Of a DNA stretch of 64,000 nucleotides, positions 1-8,114 are shown one piece after another; within the stretch, counting starts at the first letter, position 1, and each line of letters begins with the position of its first letter. Made by a program: the position numbers and the translations under genes. A model generated the notes under the pieces. That model searched no databases, was not told the origin of the DNA, and saw only the letters and a list, made by a program, of their open reading frames with translations. Location: NCBI RefSeq assembly GCF_011378905.1, contig NZ_WTPY01000019.1, positions 1 to 64,000 of the forward strand. The letters are read 5' to 3'. Origin of the DNA: Paraglaciecola sp. 20A4. GTDB lineage: Bacteria > Pseudomonadota > Gammaproteobacteria > Enterobacterales > Alteromonadaceae.

Positions 1-69
1 ACAGCAAATGGCAATATGTCACCGATTAAATATGAAATATCTCAAAAGAGAGTGTCCGGTTGGAGTTGA
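1..69 (+). pseudogene. C-terminal end of an IS3-family transposase (orfB), cut by the window edge
   Basis: Frame 1 is open from the first base to a TGA at 67-69. It encodes 22 residues containing NGNMSPIKYE followed by KRVSGW. The NGxxSPxxYE pattern is typical of the last residues of the DDE integrase subunit (OrfB) of IS3-family elements, where it follows the catalytic core. Everything upstream lies outside the window, so it cannot be said whether the rest of orfB is intact. The adjacent decayed transposase pieces suggest an IS graveyard. The match is short, so the family call is moderate. Confidence 0.55.
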
Positions 70-77
70 CCAGAACA
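52..77 (+). repeat. Possible right terminal inverted repeat of the IS3-family element
   Basis: The segment overlaps the last codons of the orfB fragment, runs a few bases past its stop, and ends in CA. IS3-family elements usually end in CA at the right tip, and in several of them the terminal repeat overlaps the end of orfB. No matching left end is visible in the window, so this remains a proposal. Confidence 0.3.
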
Positions 78-130
78 GTCGGAGCAGTTTTAAGAAGAAA
101 TTCTCGTTAAACTAAAACGAAGGCGTTTTT

Positions 131-217
131 ATGCGTAAATCAAGATATGCCGACAGTCAGATATTGGCGATATTGAAACAGAATGAGAACGGCTTAGCCG
201 TTCCTGAGCTTTGTCGA
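131..217 (+). pseudogene. N-terminal fragment of an IS3-family transposase orfA
   Basis: The first 29 codons read like the helix-turn-helix start of IS3-family OrfA proteins: MRKSRY, then QILAILKQNE, then VPELCR. After residue 29 (about position 217) the similarity stops abruptly and the frame continues as unrelated residues to a stop at 332-334. The break coincides with the start of a different transposase-like stretch read from the other strand. The simplest reading is a truncated orfA joined to another element. It is not a functional gene. Confidence 0.6.
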
Positions 218-366
218 TTAGCTTCAATACGACCCGCTGTGCTGACAGAAATGCTGGCTTTACTCGCTGCGACTTCTTGTGTGAAATACTCTCGTAACTT
301 CATATATAACCTGATTTGCCTCCCAATAATGTGATGGCCCGACACTGAATTCCCTCCGAATTTCAT
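217..366 (-). pseudogene. N-terminal fragment resembling an IS21-type transposase
   Basis: Read on the minus strand, about 50 codons from position 366 give QIRLYMKLRE, then TQEVAASKASIS, then a RIE-like end. This resembles the N-terminal DNA-binding part of IstA-like transposases (pattern: RLYMKLR, TQEAAAAKAGIS, RRIE). Homology appears to end near 217, where the plus-strand orfA fragment ends, so two IS remnants abut there. The family assignment comes from a remembered motif pattern and is tentative. The reading is certainly too short to be functional. Confidence 0.4.
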
Positions 367-444
367 TATCGAATCTTAACAGAGCGACCGTTCAAGATAG
401 TTGTCTCTATTTGGCCAAGTTAATAGTCGCTTAATAGCTTGCCC

Positions 445-3400
445 TTAAATTTTAGAGTCCAATAAATCTAGAACTTTTTGTTTATGTGTAGAAAAGTCTA
501 TTTCTGTCATTAATTGAAATATCAACTGTCTAATTTTTAATGAACCGGTTATTTTTTTTGTTCTGGTACCATTATTTAGTACTTTTTTGGATTGTTTAAA
601 ATTACCTCGTAGAAACACGGAAATGTAACAACTATTGTCAAATGCTATATATCTTTCTGCTGGTATATTGAAGACATGTTCTTCTAAATCAATATTTTGT
701 AGAGCTCTGTACTTAGGAAGTATTAGATTACATTTCTGTTCACTAAGGCAGGATAAGATCGCCACTCTTGCTAAAAATAATGGACTATCAAATATTTTTT
801 CACTTTTAATCGCGGGTGACTTTAAATATGTAATCCCATTATAATCGAGAGGGGAGGCTTCATCGGATTTCAATGTGATTATGGTGTTTATTTTTCCTAA
901 TACGCTGGCATTTTTCAAGTCTTCTAAATGATATATTGCATAATCTGGAGTTTTTTTATACGAATCTAATTGCTGAGTGCTTAAAAAGTCAATTTTGTTA
1001 ATCCATGAGAATTCACTATCTAGAATAAACTTCAAACTTTTCGTAAATATTGATGAGTCTGTAGCAATTAATATTGAACAATTTCCACAGTGGTTCTCTA
1101 GTTTCTTGCTTTCTCTTTTAATTATATTGAAAGAGGATACATCAAAATCCTCTTCTTCATTATCTTTCATTAGGAATTTGATATTTCCAATAGTTTCTAA
1201 CCATTTTTCTTTTGTTTGGATAAAAGCCTTTGGTACGGACTTGGAGTGCTGAGGTGTGTTTTGTAACTTACTTAACAAGGCATTCGCATAATTTACAGTC
1301 CCATACAAATAATAAAATAATAACGACCTGCCATTTTTATATGATGTAAATAACATTTCTTTTTGAGAATTAATCAGTCGATTTACATCTTCTGTGGTTT
1401 TAAGTTCTACTACTAATAGTGACTCTAAAGCTTCAAGTTCTTTTATTAACAACTCTTGAGAGTAATGTTTGTCAAATTTATTGGTGAAGTTCGCGAGGCT
1501 ATCTGTTGAAAAGACAACGGTTTTTAGTTGCTTAAGCAATTGCTGTTTTTGCTCAACAGTTGAAACGATTAATAAATTATCCGTTCTTATGGGTAATGTA
1601 CCTTTAATTTTGGCCCCATCACTGCAGTTGTAAAAAGTTTGGTCTTTAGGTTTTGAACTTGTGACTTGTTCAATAACTTGCCTAGACACTTTAAATTCGT
1701 GTTTAGTATTAACGGTTGGGCGAAAATTGCCGGGTACAATTAACGAAGTATTGTTTTTCTCAGCATAGTCATAAGTCTCTTGTCCATTTTTTAGATAATA
1801 ACCTGACGACTTTGAATGGTGATGTTTAACATCTACAAACCCCAGGTCAACGCCTAGTAGATAAATATTAGTAAACCCAATGGTGCTAAATAAGTCGATA
1901 GCAAAATTACTTACAGTGGGAAACGCATTGAGTAGTGTTGTAAAGTTCTCGCGACCTAATACGTTTAATGCAGATATGGTTGAGGATTCGCCTTCTTTAA
2001 ACGCTATTAAAACATCCTTGTATAAGTCGCAAGTGTCGGGATGGATACCATTACACGATATAAGGGTAATGTTCTTTAAGTAATCTAAATCGCCTATTAG
2101 CACAGCCCAATCAAATGTGCTTCTGTTTTGCTCAATCTCTGCATGAAAGTCTGGGGTAATTCCATGTATATGCAAGGCTTGTAGTGCAGTGCCACAGCTA
2201 ACTACAATGGCTTGACCTTGCCATTCTTTAATGGCTTCGATAGAGCTGTCTAAGGACGGGCCGTTACCAACGATAAATATTGGAACTTCTTTATCGTCAT
2301 AACTAAGTTTACTCGTGGGATTTGCGGCCAATACAGGGATCTTCCGCTTCATGCTTTCTTTTGTATGAGCGATACCATAATAGGCGTGGTCGAAGTATTC
2401 ACCCATGGATATCACTATTTGCAACTGCTCTCTGAGTTGGCTGATTGCAGAGTTTAAAGAGGCGTTGTAGTAACTTTGATAGAAGTATGTGCTATTTAGG
2501 ATATAGGGGCCAATTGCGTAGAATTGCCTTAGTAAGTCTCTGAATAAATTTGTGCCGTCATCACCTATATTAAGGTAAATACGCGACTCTGATTCTTTGA
2601 TTGTTTCGAATATATTTTGCCAATCGAGCGCAAATAGAGAGGCATAGAAAAAGTCAGGGTTGGGTTCACAAATGAAGATTTTTTCTACTGTATGTTCTAT
2701 AAGTAATTTTTCTAATTGATAGCCTACCCCCAGTCCAAACATAATAATGGAAGGGACTTTATCAGGCAATGCACCGACTTCTTCTTTGGCCTCCTCTAAT
2801 AATTTTTGTGTTTCATTAACAAATTGGTAGTGAATATAGTGCGCTAATTTCTTTCCTGTATAACCTAAAATTAAGCCATCTTTATTAGGTTGTTCGTTAA
2901 AGTTATCAAAATTCAAAAAACAATCTTGTTTGGGCGAGTCACCATACCAAGTATTTAAACATTCGGCCTTCAGTACATTTATTTCTGTAGATTGGCTCTT
3001 AATCGGCAACCATATTTTCGGTTTATAATCTTTGTACTGTGCATAAATATTCGGGAAGTATTTTTCGAATGCTGCTAAATTTTGCTTGAATAAGGAGTCT
3101 TGAATAGATACCGCTGACTGCGTTGATAAATCAACTTTAGGTGTCCAATTCGGTATGTATTCTAGATGATTTTTGACTGGCGAAATGGTAAAGCCACTAT
3201 TGCATATATCTTTCCAACTACGTTCACATACATCACGATAAACTGAGTCAAAAACCTGATGATTGTAATGCTTATAAATATGAAAATGGGTAATTTCGCT
3301 GTGTTCTTTGAGTTCCGTTACATCACTTATTAAATCTCTGCCGTCTTTTTCAATCTGAAGAAATAATGCAGTTCCTTTTTCTTTCGCTAGAGCAAAAATA

Positions 3401-3963
3401 TCTGACCATGAGATAGCCATCGTTGAGCATTGAAAGTATTGAATTTCAGGCTCATAAATGATCAAGTTTTTGATCGTACGCTCTTCGAGCAAACGCTTTA
3501 TATGAAGCCCAAGACCACAACCTAATATAACCAGGCAATCGATCTCTTCTGGCATAGGGCTTTGGGCGTGTTCAACTTTAAAAGTCTTAAGCTGAGTAAA
3601 ATCGAAAGGATCTGTTGGCGATTCGGTTTGAATTACATGTCCATTTGGATGAATGAGATTGATACGCGGACTGCGGCGCAGAGCTTGGAAAACTTGTTGC
3701 TCTATTTCTTGTTGTGGATGAAAGCCATAAAGTGTTCTGCCTACGCCATAGTCAACTATGTTCGTTTCACCATACTTATTGTTAAACAAAGATAAATTAC
3801 TGAGCTTAGACTCAGTAATATACGGAAGAAGCGATGGGATATTCCGCTGAAATGCATTGATGTTATTTCTGCGTGTTTCAACAATTTTTTTGGCCAGAAT
3901 ATCATCAAGAGAGGCTTGTTTTTCTTCATCTTTTTCTAAGTGTAGACGTATATTTTTTAGCAT
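445..3963 (-). CDS. maf: Maf-type motility accessory protein (DUF115), probable flagellin glycosyltransferase, unusually large
   Basis: The 1172-residue protein carries the DUF115/Maf signature at about residues 559-615 (IFIVGNGPSL, then SCGTAL, then GITPDF.AEIEQN). This signature is found in proteins needed for flagellin glycosylation with nonulosonic acids in polar flagellates. Before it lie two similar blocks. Residues about 141-190 (ILGCGLGLHIKRLL, then IIYEPE) and about 405-452 (IMFGLGVGYQLEKLL, then IFICEPN) match each other in layout, suggesting an internal duplication. The last roughly 340 residues have no recognisable motif. There is no signal peptide or membrane segment, so it is probably cytoplasmic. 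It is divergent from the flagellin gene, which fits that substrate. Sugar-biosynthesis genes are not in the window. Transferase activity is inferred from the family. Confidence 0.8.
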   Translation of the reverse strand: MLKNIRLHLEKDEEKQASLDDILAKKIVETRRNNINAFQRNIPSLLPYITESKLSNLSLFNNKYGETNIVDYGVGRTLYGFHPQQEIEQQVFQALRRSPRINLIHPNGHVIQTESPTDPFDFTQLKTFKVEHAQSPMPEEIDCLVILGCGLGLHIKRLLEERTIKNLIIYEPEIQYFQCSTMAISWSDIFALAKEKGTALFLQIEKDGRDLISDVTELKEHSEITHFHIYKHYNHQVFDSVYRDVCERSWKDICNSGFTISPVKNHLEYIPNWTPKVDLSTQSAVSIQDSLFKQNLAAFEKYFPNIYAQYKDYKPKIWLPIKSQSTEINVLKAECLNTWYGDSPKQDCFLNFDNFNEQPNKDGLILGYTGKKLAHYIHYQFVNETQKLLEEAKEEVGALPDKVPSIIMFGLGVGYQLEKLLIEHTVEKIFICEPNPDFFYASLFALDWQNIFETIKESESRIYLNIGDDGTNLFRDLLRQFYAIGPYILNSTYFYQSYYNASLNSAISQLREQLQIVISMGEYFDHAYYGIAHTKESMKRKIPVLAANPTSKLSYDDKEVPIFIVGNGPSLDSSIEAIKEWQGQAIVVSCGTALQALHIHGITPDFHAEIEQNRSTFDWAVLIGDLDYLKNITLISCNGIHPDTCDLYKDVLIAFKEGESSTISALNVLGRENFTTLLNAFPTVSNFAIDLFSTIGFTNIYLLGVDLGFVDVKHHHSKSSGYYLKNGQETYDYAEKNNTSLIVPGNFRPTVNTKHEFKVSRQVIEQVTSSKPKDQTFYNCSDGAKIKGTLPIRTDNLLIVSTVEQKQQLLKQLKTVVFSTDSLANFTNKFDKHYSQELLIKELEALESLLVVELKTTEDVNRLINSQKEMLFTSYKNGRSLLFYYLYGTVNYANALLSKLQNTPQHSKSVPKAFIQTKEKWLETIGNIKFLMKDNEEEDFDVSSFNIIKRESKKLENHCGNCSILIATDSSIFTKSLKFILDSEFSWINKIDFLSTQQLDSYKKTPDYAIYHLEDLKNASVLGKINTIITLKSDEASPLDYNGITYLKSPAIKSEKIFDSPLFLARVAILSCLSEQKCNLILPKYRALQNIDLEEHVFNIPAERYIAFDNSCYISVFLRGNFKQSKKVLNNGTRTKKITGSLKIRQLIFQLMTEIDFSTHKQKVLDLLDSKI

Positions 3964-4287
3964 GGCTCACTTAATTATTTTATGGGTTTTTAATTTAACT
4001 CATTTCGAGTGAAGGATATGAGTATTACTTACTAAAAATAGATATTTCAAGCTTAGCAAAAACTAGGCCTGTTTAGTTGTCGGTTAATTGACACAAAGTT
4101 TACCTAAGCAATTTTATAAAAAACAGGCTCGAGGGATTTGTACTTTTTATAATACGCACGCGGTATTAAAATATACTGTTTGTTATTAAATTGCATACAC
4201 AACGATTGCTTACTTTTTGACCCATATATTGCTACACTCAAAAAAGGTTTTGAAGAGCTGCTAGGTGCAGTTCTGAGGAGGATAAAT
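3964..4287. other. Divergent intergenic region between maf and the flagellin gene
   Basis: This AT-rich 324 bp must hold the promoters of both genes. On the plus strand a TTGACA at 4088-4093 overlaps CAAAGTTT (4094-4101), followed ten bases on by TTTTATAA. That is a weak match to a sigma-28 promoter or a badly spaced sigma-70 one. TATAAT occurs at 4148-4153 without a good -35. No sigma-54 site was found here, unlike in front of the other flagellar operons. The flagellin Shine-Dalgarno GAGGAGG begins at 4275. Confidence 0.4.
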
Positions 4288-5091
4288 ATGATTAACTTAA
4301 ATACTGAATCGAACTCATCTTTGTTGCAGCAAGTTCAGAACAAGCAAGAGTCGATTTTTGAGAAGCTCGCATCAGGTAAAAAAGTTAACAGTGCGGCTGA
4401 TGGCGCTGCAGCTCAGCAGATAATCGATCGGTTGACCTCTCAGGTAGAAGGTAACCGTCAGTCGGTTACAAACGCTTATGATGGTGTGTCGTTAACACAG
4501 GTAGCTGAAGGCGGCCTTTCTGGTATAAATGACGATGTGAGTCGCATTCGAGAGTTGTCAGTTCAAGCCGGCAATGGCATTCTCAATGATGCTGACCGAC
4601 AAGCTATTCAAGCTGAAGTTACCCAACTTCAAGATAATATTTCGCAAACTATCGAGCAGACTGAGTTCGCAGGAAAGTCCCTTTTGAGCAGCGATAGCAA
4701 TATTGACTTTCAAGTTGGGGCAAATGCAGGGCAGAAAATCGGTGTTGGCACACAAGATATCGCAGCTAATTTGACTGATGTGCTAAATGTCGATTTAAGC
4801 ACGGCGCAAGGTGCGGAAGATGCACTGCTTGCCGCTGACGATGCCGCAGAGTTTATTGGTGCCGCTAGAGCGGATTTAGGTGCCACGCAAAATCAGCTTG
4901 AGAGCGCAGCACGCAATTTAACAGAATCTAATATAAACGTTGCTGCCGCTCGCGGTAGAATTCAGGATACCGACTATGCGCAAGCGACAGCTGATAGCGC
5001 ATCAGCTAACATATTAGGGCAAGCGAGCATTTCGGTTCAGGCGCAGGCAAATCAACAACAAGGGCAAGTGTTAAGTCTATTGAACGGTTAA
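4288..5091 (+). CDS. fliC: Flagellin, short form
   Basis: Filament subunit exported by the flagellar type III system. The start at 4288 is chosen over the longer open frame from 4180 because GAGGAGG lies just upstream and the product then starts MINLNTESNSS, close to the usual flagellin MxINTN start. The 267-residue product has the conserved N-terminal D0/D1 helices (SGKKVNSAADGAA at about 29-41, then ELSVQAGNG) and the C-terminal helix with RIQDTDYA. It has almost no central D2/D3 domain. The N-terminus diverges from the usual SLxAQ pattern. It is alone, with no second flagellin, flaG, fliD or fliS beside it, and is closed by a terminator. It is probably modified by the neighbouring Maf protein; this may be one of several flagellins in the genome. 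Confidence 0.9.
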   Translation: MINLNTESNSSLLQQVQNKQESIFEKLASGKKVNSAADGAAAQQIIDRLTSQVEGNRQSVTNAYDGVSLTQVAEGGLSGINDDVSRIRELSVQAGNGILNDADRQAIQAEVTQLQDNISQTIEQTEFAGKSLLSSDSNIDFQVGANAGQKIGVGTQDIAANLTDVLNVDLSTAQGAEDALLAADDAAEFIGAARADLGATQNQLESAARNLTESNINVAAARGRIQDTDYAQATADSASANILGQASISVQAQANQQQGQVLSLLNG

Positions 5092-5106
5092 TAACTGAGC
5101 AGATAA

Positions 5107-5136
5107 AAAAAAAGGTCATTTTTGACCTTTTTTTTT
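5107..5136 (+). terminator. Rho-independent terminator after flagellin
   Basis: GGTCA (5114-5118) pairs with TGACC (5123-5127) across a TTTT loop. It is flanked by an A-run on the left and nine T residues on the right, which extend the stem. With runs on both sides it could also work in reverse, but no minus-strand gene ends here. Confidence 0.9.
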
Positions 5137-5342
5137 GCCGATTAAATGTCCAAATAGAGACTAAAAGCGTTAGCCATTAGTGTATAGCGGTTTTTTTAAC
5201 TTGTTGTTATTATTAATATTTATTTTTTATTCCATGCGTAAAGATATTTAGGGTTCATTCCTCTATTGCTATCCACCAGTGTTTGGTTAAAATTAAAACC
5301 AGAAGTAAAACAGTTAATTAACAAGAAAAGATTGAGGGATGC

Positions 5343-6782
5343 ATGAGTAATATTCTGATTATCAGTGGGCGACCCACGCTCGGGCATAATCTGAACACCA
5401 TATTGACCTTTTTAGGCGAAAGCAGTTCTGCTATCGCCTTTGAACAGGCTGTCAGCACCCTCAAATCTCACTCAATATTTGATGCAGTATTGATTGACGC
5501 ATTAAATATGGAATTGGCAGGTGAACTGTGTGATAAATTTCCCCAACAGCCTTTTATTTTAGTTGGTGATAAAGATCCTAATTTTAAGTCAGGTGCTAAC
5601 CGAGTAGGCGCCGTTGACGAAGCAGTAACTTATCCCTTGTTAACGCAAATGCTGCATCGTTGCCAAGAGCACCGTCGTATGCAGCCCAACCGTAAAACGA
5701 CACCGCAGAACAAAACAAAATTGTTTCGTAGTTTAGTCGGCAAAAGTAAGCAAATACAAAGCGTACGTCATCTTATTGAGCAAGTAGCTCCAACAGACGC
5801 TAATGTGCTTATTTTAGGTGAGTCGGGTACGGGTAAAGAAGTTATCGCGCGAAATGTACATTACTTATCGAAACGCGGTAACAACACCTTTATTCCTGTT
5901 AACTGCGGAGCGATCCCTGGAGAGCTGCTTGAAAGTGAGCTTTTTGGTCATGAAAAAGGCGCGTTTACAGGTGCTATAAGCGCACGTAAAGGGCGTTTTG
6001 AGCTCGCTGAAGGTGGCACTTTATTTCTGGATGAAATTGGCGATATGCCTCTGCAAATGCAAGTTAAATTATTACGAGTGTTGCAGGAACGCACTTACGA
6101 GAGAGTAGGCGGCATGAAACCTATTCGTTGTGACGTGCGTGTGGTGGCAGCGACGCATCGAAACCTCGAGGAAATGATTGAACAAGGTCGTTTCCGTGAA
6201 GACTTATATTATCGTCTCAATGTTTTTCCTATCGACAGCCCCGCATTACGCGAGCGTCACGAAGATATTCCACTATTATTGCAAGAGCTAGTTTCAAGAA
6301 TGGAACGTGAAAATGCTCAAATTAAATTTACTGAAAACGCCATGAAGTCGCTAATGGAACATAGTTGGGCGGGGAATGTCCGAGAGCTGTCGAACCTCGT
6401 TGAGCGATTGATGATCCTTCATCCTAATCAGCTAATTGACGTTGGAGACTTACCGCACAAATATCGCCATTTAGATGTGGATGATTATGAGCCGGATTAT
6501 CCAGAAGAAGTCCTAGAGCGGGAAGCTCTCAATGCGTTATTTTCGGCGGATGCACAAAGTGACGATGACGACGATGAAGTGGTTGATGACAGTATTAATT
6601 CTACCGAACTGCCGCCGGAGGGAATTAACCTCAAAGAATATATATCTGAAATGGAAGTCAGCTTGATTTCCCAAGCACTGGAACAACAAGATTGGGTTGT
6701 AGCCCGTTCTGCGGAAGTATTAGGTATGCGCCGTACCACACTCGTTGAAAAGATGCGTAAGTACGATATAAGCAAAGCTTAA
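5343..6782 (+). CDS. flrA: Sigma-54-dependent flagellar master regulator FlrA/FleQ
   Basis: This is the top-level activator of the polar flagellar hierarchy. It has an N-terminal FleQ-type receiver-like domain (about 1-110) without a clear phosphoacceptor pattern. The AAA+ domain has Walker A GESGTGKE (159-166), the sigma-54 contact loop GAFTGA (206-211) and Walker B LFLDE (227-231). A Fis-type helix-turn-helix lies at about 450-475. GAGGG before the second of two close ATGs supports this start. An acidic stretch (about 405-417, mainly D) sits between the AAA+ and DNA-binding domains. It precedes flrB by 145 bp that hold a sigma-54 site, consistent with FlrA activating flrBC. Its own promoter is not obvious. 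Confidence 0.93.
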   Translation: MSNILIISGRPTLGHNLNTILTFLGESSSAIAFEQAVSTLKSHSIFDAVLIDALNMELAGELCDKFPQQPFILVGDKDPNFKSGANRVGAVDEAVTYPLLTQMLHRCQEHRRMQPNRKTTPQNKTKLFRSLVGKSKQIQSVRHLIEQVAPTDANVLILGESGTGKEVIARNVHYLSKRGNNTFIPVNCGAIPGELLESELFGHEKGAFTGAISARKGRFELAEGGTLFLDEIGDMPLQMQVKLLRVLQERTYERVGGMKPIRCDVRVVAATHRNLEEMIEQGRFREDLYYRLNVFPIDSPALRERHEDIPLLLQELVSRMERENAQIKFTENAMKSLMEHSWAGNVRELSNLVERLMILHPNQLIDVGDLPHKYRHLDVDDYEPDYPEEVLEREALNALFSADAQSDDDDDEVVDDSINSTELPPEGINLKEYISEMEVSLISQALEQQDWVVARSAEVLGMRRTTLVEKMRKYDISKA

Positions 6783-6862
6783 ACCCTTCATAACCATTTC
6801 TCATTCGACAAAAAAATGACACCTTAATATTCGCAAGTTACTGATTATAATCATTTAATTTA

Positions 6863-6879
6863 TTGGCACAGGATGTGCT
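6863..6879 (+). promoter_or_regulatory. Sigma-54 promoter of flrBC
   Basis: TTGGCACAGGATGTGCT matches the consensus YTGGCACGrNNNTTGCW at 15 of 17 positions, including the essential GG and GC with correct spacing. It ends 48 bp before the flrB start. In Vibrio, FlrA with sigma-54 drives flrBC, and the position fits that scheme. Confidence 0.85.
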
Positions 6880-6927
6880 TACCTTATTGCTGTATTCAAT
6901 CTGTCTAAGTTTTGACGTGAGGAACAT

Positions 6928-8112
6928 ATGGCACTAAGTAATTTACATACCGTAACGGCTAAACAGACGCCTTCCCAAAATGGGGCTGTCATATCGTTTT
7001 CTAATTCCGTCGAGTCTGCGAACGCCACGACTCAAAGCGCCCAAGAAATTCAGGCTTTGCGCCAACAAGCCACGCGTTTAGAGCATCTACTACAGGTAAT
7101 GCCTGCAGGCGTGGTGGTTATTGACGGTAAAGGTTTTGTCAAACAGGCTAATCATTTAGCCAGATCATTGTTGGGTGAGCCTTTAGAAGGCCAAGTTTGG
7201 CGTAATATCATCAAACGCTCTTTTCGGCCTCAAGCAGACGATGGCCACGAGGTCTCTTTATTTGATGGGCGCAAAGTTAAATTGTCCATCACCCCTTTGG
7301 TCAATGAACCAGGCCAACTTATTGTACTGACAGATTTAACTGAAACTCGTCACCTTCAGCGACGTATTGGACACCTTCAAAAATTATCATCTTTGGGTAA
7401 AATGGTTGCGTCTTTGGCCCATCAAATTCGTACGCCTTTATCTGCTGCTATGCTTTACGCCGCTAACCTCGCGAGTAGTGATTTACCGCAAGAATCACGA
7501 CGCCGTTTTAGCGAAAAACTATTGTCGCGACTGCGTGATCTTGAAGGGCAAGTGAATGATATGTTGCTGTTTGCAAAAAGTGGCAACGAACAGGTACTCA
7601 CTGATATCTCACTCGAAGACATGATGCTAGACGTTAAGGCGGGTAGCGAAGCTATGCTCAATAGAAGTAATGCCGTTTTTGATGTTATTTTGCCCGATCC
7701 TAATATCCATTTCATAGGTAATAAAACGGCGTTATGTGGCGCTATTCAAAACCTAATCCACAATGCTTTAATTGCCAAGCCTTCGGATGCAAGGATCGTG
7801 TTCAGTGCTGAGCGTGACCCACAAAAACCGGATTGCATGCGCTTAACGGTTACGGACAATGGGCCTGGAATTAGTGAAGATAAAATTCAGCATATATTTG
7901 AACCGTTTTTTACTACTAGAAGTCAGGGCACTGGATTAGGTTTAGCGGTTGTAAAAACGGTCGTTCAATCTCATCAAGGTGAAGTCTCTGTATCAAATTT
8001 AGTTTCCGGTGGCGCGTGTTTTAGCATAGTGCTGCCCATTTTAACTCGAACCGGTGATGAACATTTACCCGCCGGAGCCACAAGCAATAACGCCCAACAG
8101 GCGAGGGGTTAA
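6928..8112 (+). CDS. flrB: Flagellar sensor histidine kinase FlrB
   Basis: Kinase partner of FlrC in the second tier of flagellar regulation. The 394-residue protein has a PAS-like domain (about 50-140) and a dimerisation/phosphorylation helix with His165 in SLAHQIRTPL. A C-terminal HATPase follows with boxes NALIAK, DNGPGIS and GTGLGLAVV. No membrane segments are visible, so it is a cytoplasmic kinase, as in Vibrio FlrB and Pseudomonas FleS. RBS GTGAGGAAC precedes the ATG. It is separated from flrC by 2 bp, so the two are co-translated. Confidence 0.92.
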   Translation: MALSNLHTVTAKQTPSQNGAVISFSNSVESANATTQSAQEIQALRQQATRLEHLLQVMPAGVVVIDGKGFVKQANHLARSLLGEPLEGQVWRNIIKRSFRPQADDGHEVSLFDGRKVKLSITPLVNEPGQLIVLTDLTETRHLQRRIGHLQKLSSLGKMVASLAHQIRTPLSAAMLYAANLASSDLPQESRRRFSEKLLSRLRDLEGQVNDMLLFAKSGNEQVLTDISLEDMMLDVKAGSEAMLNRSNAVFDVILPDPNIHFIGNKTALCGAIQNLIHNALIAKPSDARIVFSAERDPQKPDCMRLTVTDNGPGISEDKIQHIFEPFFTTRSQGTGLGLAVVKTVVQSHQGEVSVSNLVSGGACFSIVLPILTRTGDEHLPAGATSNNAQQARG

Positions 8113-8114
8113 TT

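Noticed and set aside
4094-4119. Sigma-28-like promoter before flagellin
   Set aside because: CAAAGTTT is good but the -10 (TTTTATAA) matches only in its last four bases and the spacing is 10 not 11; not listed as a promoter of its own.
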